Shown in pieces: positions 59,091 through 64,000 of a stretch of DNA of 64,000 nt. The stretch is from contig CM060174.1 in NCBI GenBank assembly GCA_030549775.1, positions 40,653,086 to 40,717,085 on the forward strand. The letters run 5' to 3'. Origin of the DNA: Tamarix chinensis (taxonomy: Eukaryota; Streptophyta; Magnoliopsida; Caryophyllales; Tamaricaceae). Under the pieces are notes generated by a model. That model saw only the letters and a list, made by a program, of their open reading frames with translations, was not told the origin of the DNA and searched no databases. The position numbers and the translations under genes were made by a program. Position 1 is the first letter of the stretch; each line of letters begins with the position of its first letter.

Positions 59091-59543
59091 AGAATCGATA
59101 CACATACACCAAGTACCATATTTTTTAGGCACTAGTAAAGAAGGAACACTATAAGGACTCATACTTTCTCTCATAAATCCTTTATCGATAAGCTCTTGGA
59201 TTTGTATTTGTAATTCCTTAGCTTCCTCTAGGTTACATCTATAAGCATATTTATTTAGAAGAGGTATTCCAGGGATAATATCAATGGCATGTTCTATACC
59301 TCTTTTAGGTAGTAATCCAAGATGTCAATCATTAGGAAATATATCATTATATTCAACAAGCAACTTGGCTAGATTAGGATTTTCAATTTGTTACTTCTTA
59401 GATTTAGAATCTTTAGCAACTAAAGCATAACAAATACCTTCTTCTTCTATGCATATTTCCATAGCCTTTTCATGTAAAAATAATCTCTTTTTGTCATCAC
59501 TCAAAGGAATATGATTACATGAATAAGATGTTAGCCTATATAA

Positions 59544-59890
59544 TTACTTTTCTTTGTTCACCACATATTCATGAGTTACTCCATCATGAGTTTCTTTTCT
59601 ATCATATTGCCATGGTCTTCCTAAAAGTAATCCACAAGAATCCATATGTAAAACATCACATGGAACTTCATCATGGTAGTCTCTAATGGAAAATGTGATT
59701 TGGGTTATTTTATTTACTTTAGCTCCTTTTTCTTTCATTAGCTATTGTAAAGAATAGGGTTTAGGATGATTAGTAGTATCTAAACCAAGTTTCTTAACCA
59801 TTGCTTCACTAGCAACATTTGTACATGAACCACTATCAATAATGAGTCTACAAACCATGTCACCTATTCTACACTTAGTTTTAAAAATTC
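59544..59890 (-). pseudogene. Protease of the CRM-like element
   Basis: CRLIIDSGSCTNVASEAMV near 59860-59800 keeps the D-S-G active site. It is followed by KKLGLD, KPYSLQ and one stop, then a 64-codon frame with FSIRDYHDEVPCDVL and GLLLGRPWQYDR, the flap and C-terminal strand of this retropepsin type. It would mature Gag-Pol. Confidence 0.8.
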
Positions 59891-59995
59891 TCTCTTTGAG
59901 TAGGTGTCATATTAGGTTGGATTTGTAACACTCCTTGAATTACGAAACATTAGAAGATTTCATTAGGAGATTCAATTTCAAAATTCTTGTCACCA

Positions 59996-61096
59996 CTACA
60001 TGGTTTCTATATGTTCTTTTTCATTCAAGGTTAAGGCTCTTTCGTTAGGACATTCTCTTGCAAAGTGTCCATATTCTTTCCATTTAAAGCATTTTTTATT
60101 AGCCATTTCAACTACCTTATTTTTACCTTTATCATCTCGATTATTATTTTTATCATATAAAGATGTTGATTTAGGTGTAAAGGTGTTAGAATAAGGTTTA
60201 GTTGAAGTTGAAACATTAGACATAACATAGGCTTTGGTTGATTCAGTTTGTCTTTCAAATTTCAAAGCTAACTTAATTAATTCATTAAGAGAATCATAAT
60301 AATACATGTCAACCTTGTCTCTTATCAAGTTATTCAAAACACCTAAGTATCTAGCACTTTTTTGTTCTTTCCTGTCTTGAACATCACAAATAAGGGCTAG
60401 TTTTTTCAAATTCTCTAGTGTATTCTTCTACACTAAATAAACCTTGCCTTAGAGTTGTTATTTTCACATATATATCTTGCTCATAATCTCCAGGAACAAA
60501 TATTTTTCTTAGGTGCTTCTTAAGTTTTTCCTAAGATTTTATTTTTGACTTCTCTTATTTTTCTCTTGTTTTTTGTTTTTCAAATTATCATACAAAATTC
60601 TAGCAAATCTTTTGAACTTAAGAGTAGCAAGCTTGAATTTTCTCTCATAATCATACTCTTTAAATTTAAATATAGCTTCAATGTCATGTAACCACTCAAA
60701 GAATAATTCCACATTCAATTCACCATAAAATTTAAGAAGGTCAAGTTTGATACCTTGATGTTCATTGTATGCATGTCTTACTTGGAATGTATGTGGTCTT
60801 CTTTGGTTGCTTGAGCCAAAGGAACACATATCATCCTCTCCATCTTCATTGTAATGCATGTTTTAATATCCACGTCCTCCTTTTGTATGGAATTCATGCT
60901 TCATTTTTCCTTCCACACTATTTTGTGTGGCCTCCATATGATTTTTCCATGGTCGATACTTCTCTTGATCGGCTAGCTTGGCTTCTACACTTTGTAATTG
61001 TTGTTGAAGCGTTGTTTGATTATGTAGTTGGGCATCTATTCATGTTGTTAGACTCTTGATAGAGTCTACCAATACACAAACCTCTTCACCTGCCAT
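59996..61096 (-). pseudogene. gag: gag of the CRM-like element
   Basis: ATG at 61096 opens MAGEEVCVLVDSIKSL, then a glutamine-rich coiled segment. The core is in frames 60859-60539 and 60409-59996: LDLLKFYGELNVELFFEWLH, LKFKRFARILYDNL, RYLGVLNNLIRDKVD. The knuckle near 60105-60045 reads C-F-K-W-K-E-Y-G-H-F-A-R-E-C: the second cysteine is W, so metal binding is probably lost. Two or three stops and one frameshift are seen. Confidence 0.82.
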
Positions 61097-61955
61097 GGTG
61101 AAGATAGAAACACACCTCTTTCTTTTCACCAAAAGGGTACCACAAATGTGTAGATGCTGGAATGTCCTGCAACAAAACAAAAAAAACAATATTTTACCAA
61201 ATCACAAGCAAATATGGATCATTACCTATTGTATTGGTCACACACAAATGGAAGGAAATGTAGCCAACATAACACTGCATGCACGTTGGAAACAAGCTAG
61301 CTGGAAGGTGGTTTTCTTTGTGACTAACAATCAGTTACATAAAATAACAAAAGGCCATCAACTTCTTCAAGGAAATGAGATCTTCAAGTTGAAGATTTTG
61401 TTGCCATACACCATAGAAGATGTGAATAAGAAAAAGAAGAAGAGCATGTACTAGAATTGGAGAGAAAATTGGATTAAAACCGAAGCACAAAATGTTTTTG
61501 CAAAACCTTCATACCTCCTATATTATACCAGAGTGTCGGGGGTTTTTTTCTTTTCTACCAAGTGTTGGAACGTGTAGAAAAAAATGGATGGATGATTTTA
61601 TGGATAAATGGAAAACTGGGATAGGAAATAGAAGGGAAAGGGTTGGTGGAAGTAGAATTAAAGGCTCGAAGTTAAAATAAAACAAACAGAACTGGTGGAG
61701 TCTCGGCATAATGAAAGGAAGGATGGTCGATCATATAAGGAATTTGCTGGATGGACTGTGTGATATTGCAACATGATTGTTGCTTGATTTGGAATCTTCA
61801 ATCAAGAATTAATTTAAGGTTCAATAAAGGCATCAATACACAAGAAAATGTTGAAGATTACTGGGTGGTGGATCTTCTTGTAGGTTGCTTTCCTGCAGGT
61901 AGCAGCAAGAAAGTGCAAGAATTTGCACTACCAAAGGAAAGCAAAGTTGTGGGGA

Positions 61956-61967
61956 GCTTTGATACCA
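61956..61967 (-). promoter_or_regulatory. Primer binding site of the CRM-like element
   Basis: Minus strand TGGTATCAAAGC, one change from the initiator-Met complement TGGTATCAGAGC, four bases after the LTR end. Between it and gag lies an untranslated leader of about 860 bases (61097-61955) with no clear frame. Confidence 0.8.
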
Positions 61968-61971
61968 AAAA

Positions 61972-62638
61972 TGGTGTGGATCAAGGTGGAGAGAAGTATT
62001 GGATCAATAAATTTTTTTCCCATCATCAACAAGTTGATGCTTGAAGAAAAACACTTGGTTTAAGATGCTTAAACTTGTCACAAAGGATGAAAACTGGCTG
62101 AGGTTCTTCGTAGGTTGAAGTTGCATTCAAGCTTCAAATGAGGGAAGGAAATTGAAGGAAGGAATGTCCTGGGATTTCTTGGATATAATACTCCAAAAAG
62201 GGAGATAAAATTCAAGTCTTTACTTGAGGTTTAGATTCAAAATGATTGCTAGTATTGATCTCCTCTTATGTGTGTACAACATAGGTATATATATAGGTGA
62301 GGGAGTCGACATTAAGGCTTAAATCAGCCGGTCTTCCCCCTTATTCAGCTAAATTACCTAACTTGAATTAAGCCCATATAATGCCTAATCTTAATCACAA
62401 TATCATCATCTAAATGATATTAATGACTAACATTACAAAGCCACACAATCAACTATGGTACATACATGAAATTAAATAAAACCTTAGTTTACATAAAATA
62501 CACTTAGGGTTTACAAACAAGTTTAATATAACTAATGATAACCATCACCATATCTTTTTATAGTTTCATCCCATATAGACCATGGCCTTATATGTTTTGA
62601 ATTCTTGTACACTTTAAGTCTTGTTTGGTGTGTTAACA
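61972..62638 (-). repeat. 5' LTR of the CRM-like element, shared with a second copy
   Basis: 667 bases, same ends as 55957-56601. It is preceded on its right by a polypurine tract and pol 3' sequence, so it is at the same time the 3' LTR of a neighbouring copy. Confidence 0.85.
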
Positions 62639-62815
62639 TCTTCTCCTTGCAAATATGTGATATACCTGCAAGAATATCTTGAATCGTTTTCAATTCCAAG
62701 CATAGACATGTTATCAAGAATATTTAATATGATTGGATCCAATATTAAGAAAGATAATTCTTCCTTACCTTGAGAATCAATAGGAATATGAGAATCAATA
62801 GATGCTCCTGCATCA
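62639..62815 (-). mobile_element. Truncated second CRM-like copy (pol end)
   Basis: Aligns with 56602-56779 with few differences, including the polypurine tract AAGGAGAAGA and the integrase tail. Similarity stops at about 62815, where the interrupted Tekay-like LTR resumes. Confidence 0.8.
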
Positions 62816-64000
62816 GTATCATTATTGAAAACATATCAACAAATGTAGGTATAACTCTAATATCCTATTTATGCAATCACAACCCTACCTCTAGTTTTAT
62901 AATTTCTAATTTAAACTATTTTCTCATTTGATTAGACTTATGTAGCTCATAATTACCATGAATATTTGAAATATCATACTAGAATATTTTAATCCATCAT
63001 CACTTTAGAAATAAAAAAAAACCACATTTAACCTAAATTGATAAGAATACCCCCATCTTACTTAAATTCCTCAAAGTCTCATTTTAATTGACTTATTCCC
63101 TACTCAACCTAGTCTTGATCATATTACTCATGAAATTATCTACAAAACCTTCACCATGCCATATCTTTTTACTATAATAGCACAAAATCCAAATATCCTT
63201 AAGATAGCCTTAACACCTAAACTTTCACAAAAACCGTATGAGCCATAATATTGTGGTATTCTAATCTTCATCATATATTATAATGATAATACTTATCAAT
63301 ATTTAAAAATAATATATCATAATATAATTGATAAATTTTATTAAAAAAATATAATAGGGTCACAAAATAAATCTTAAATAAGCAATAACATGTAAGCACA
63401 CACTTCCCCATCATGCTTAAATTGCTATGACATAATACAAAAATGTTGTAATATGACATAACAACCTAAATTACAAAATATAACAATACTACATTGCGAT
63501 TACATATAAATTTACACAAATCATGAATGCTTTGTAGTAAGGCATGTATTCTTACCTAACTATCACTGGTTTCTAAGAAAGAATAAACCTTAAGTCTCAT
63601 CATCTAAGACTAATAAAAAATCACCCGAAATCCAAAAAATAACCTAGGGTTACAATATAAGTAAACCAATAGGGAAAATTTAATGCAAAAGAGTATGGAA
63701 ATGATTAAGAAGAGATGTAAATGAAGAATCTAAAAGCTAAGGGAAAGTGTGGCATAAATGATGCTGAATTACATGAGGTATAGATGTAAATAAGGGTAGA
63801 AAATATGATATGATCACGTTGGGGTTAAAAGATAACATGAGGTGCTGCCATTACAGGGTGGTATGATGCTTTAAGATATTTTCTGGAGAATGAAGGTTGT
63901 GAAGGGTTCACATTGGTGGCTTCTTGTTGTATGAAGGTTTGGTAGTTTTAGGGATATTACTATATGAAGAGAGTAAGGATGGGAATGAAATGGGGTGGAT

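Larger units (their letters stand above)
55957..62638 (-). mobile_element. CRM-like Ty3/gypsy element, complete structure, mutated
   Basis: Two LTRs (55957-56601 and 61972-62638) enclose primer site, gag, protease, RT, RNase H, integrase and polypurine tract in Ty3 order, 6682 bases in all. Key catalytic motifs survive (protease D-S-G, RT Y-L-D-D) but stops interrupt each frame, so it is not autonomous. Left flank is ATACA. The right LTR continues into a second internal region, so no duplication is expected there. CRM assignment comes from integrase sequence style and the pol frame crossing into the LTR; these elements favour centromeric chromatin in many plants. Confidence 0.88.
54855..64000 (-). 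mobile_element. Tekay-like LTR interrupted by CRM-like elements, runs off the window
   Basis: The left end TGTAATACCCTAAAATTTTG is the 3' terminus of a minus-strand LTR of the 18716-22263 type. The acceptor-like CTTAG is at 55265-55264, 410 bases in, followed by eroded CCACTNTTCT repeats (55495-55700). After the CRM-like insertion the LTR resumes at about 62816. A donor-like GTTAG|GTAAGAA occurs at 63555-63554, then leader-like sequence to the window end. The LTR start is probably beyond 64000. Confidence 0.6.

Overview
This window looks like gene-poor, probably pericentromeric DNA of a flowering plant. I found no host protein gene, tRNA gene or rRNA gene. Almost every base can be assigned to LTR retrotransposons, mostly decayed, inserted into one another. 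The plant assignment rests on the element types: Ty3/gypsy chromovirus-like elements with initiator-Met tRNA primer sites, a Ty1/copia element, a Cassandra-type LTR carrying 5S rRNA promoter boxes, and a hAT-type DNA element with 8-bp target duplications. The species cannot be named from the sequence. No database search was run, so lineage names are judgements from motifs.

Layout. 1-4225: remains of a Tekay/Del-like Ty3 element (+): LTR end, primer site, gag, protease, RT, RNase H. 4657-12275: giant solo LTR (+, target duplication GTGTT) containing a hAT-type element at 6984-9579. 12974-18697: degenerate CRM-like Ty3 element (+) with two LTRs and most of RT deleted. 18716-22263: solo LTR (-, TATAT). 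23156-24056: LTR fragment (-). 24057-24360: Cassandra-type LTR (-) on a junction without target duplication. 24361-30880: gag, repeated primer sites and the 5.1-kb 5' LTR of another Tekay-like element (-). 30968-35296: solo LTR (-, GTTGG) lying in an LTR fragment (+) that ends at 38742. 38926-51998: one Ty1/copia element (-), expanded by a CRM-like solo LTR (39580-45547, TCCAA), which itself holds a 5.2-kb Tekay-like solo LTR (39836-44992, GAACT), and by another solo LTR (46961-50227, +). 51999-54033: LTR fragment (-). 54855 to the window end: a further LTR (-), interrupted by a CRM-like element 55957-62638 that continues into a second truncated copy sharing one LTR.

The main unexpected signal is in the giant (3.3-5.2 kb) LTR family. 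Although the copies are very different in sequence, they keep the same internal order: GC-rich, pyrimidine-rich promoter segment with a TATA box in several copies; a splice-donor-like site; copy-specific tandem arrays; a repeat built on CCGGT-GG-ACCGG; a conserved block; a splice-acceptor-like AG; and about 400 bases to the LTR end. This suggests an intron inside the LTR leader. A second signal is a 63-bp tandem repeat at 25470-25801 in which the tRNA primer site is multiplied inside a perfect palindrome. A third is a CRM-like pol reading frame that runs across the polypurine tract into the LTR.
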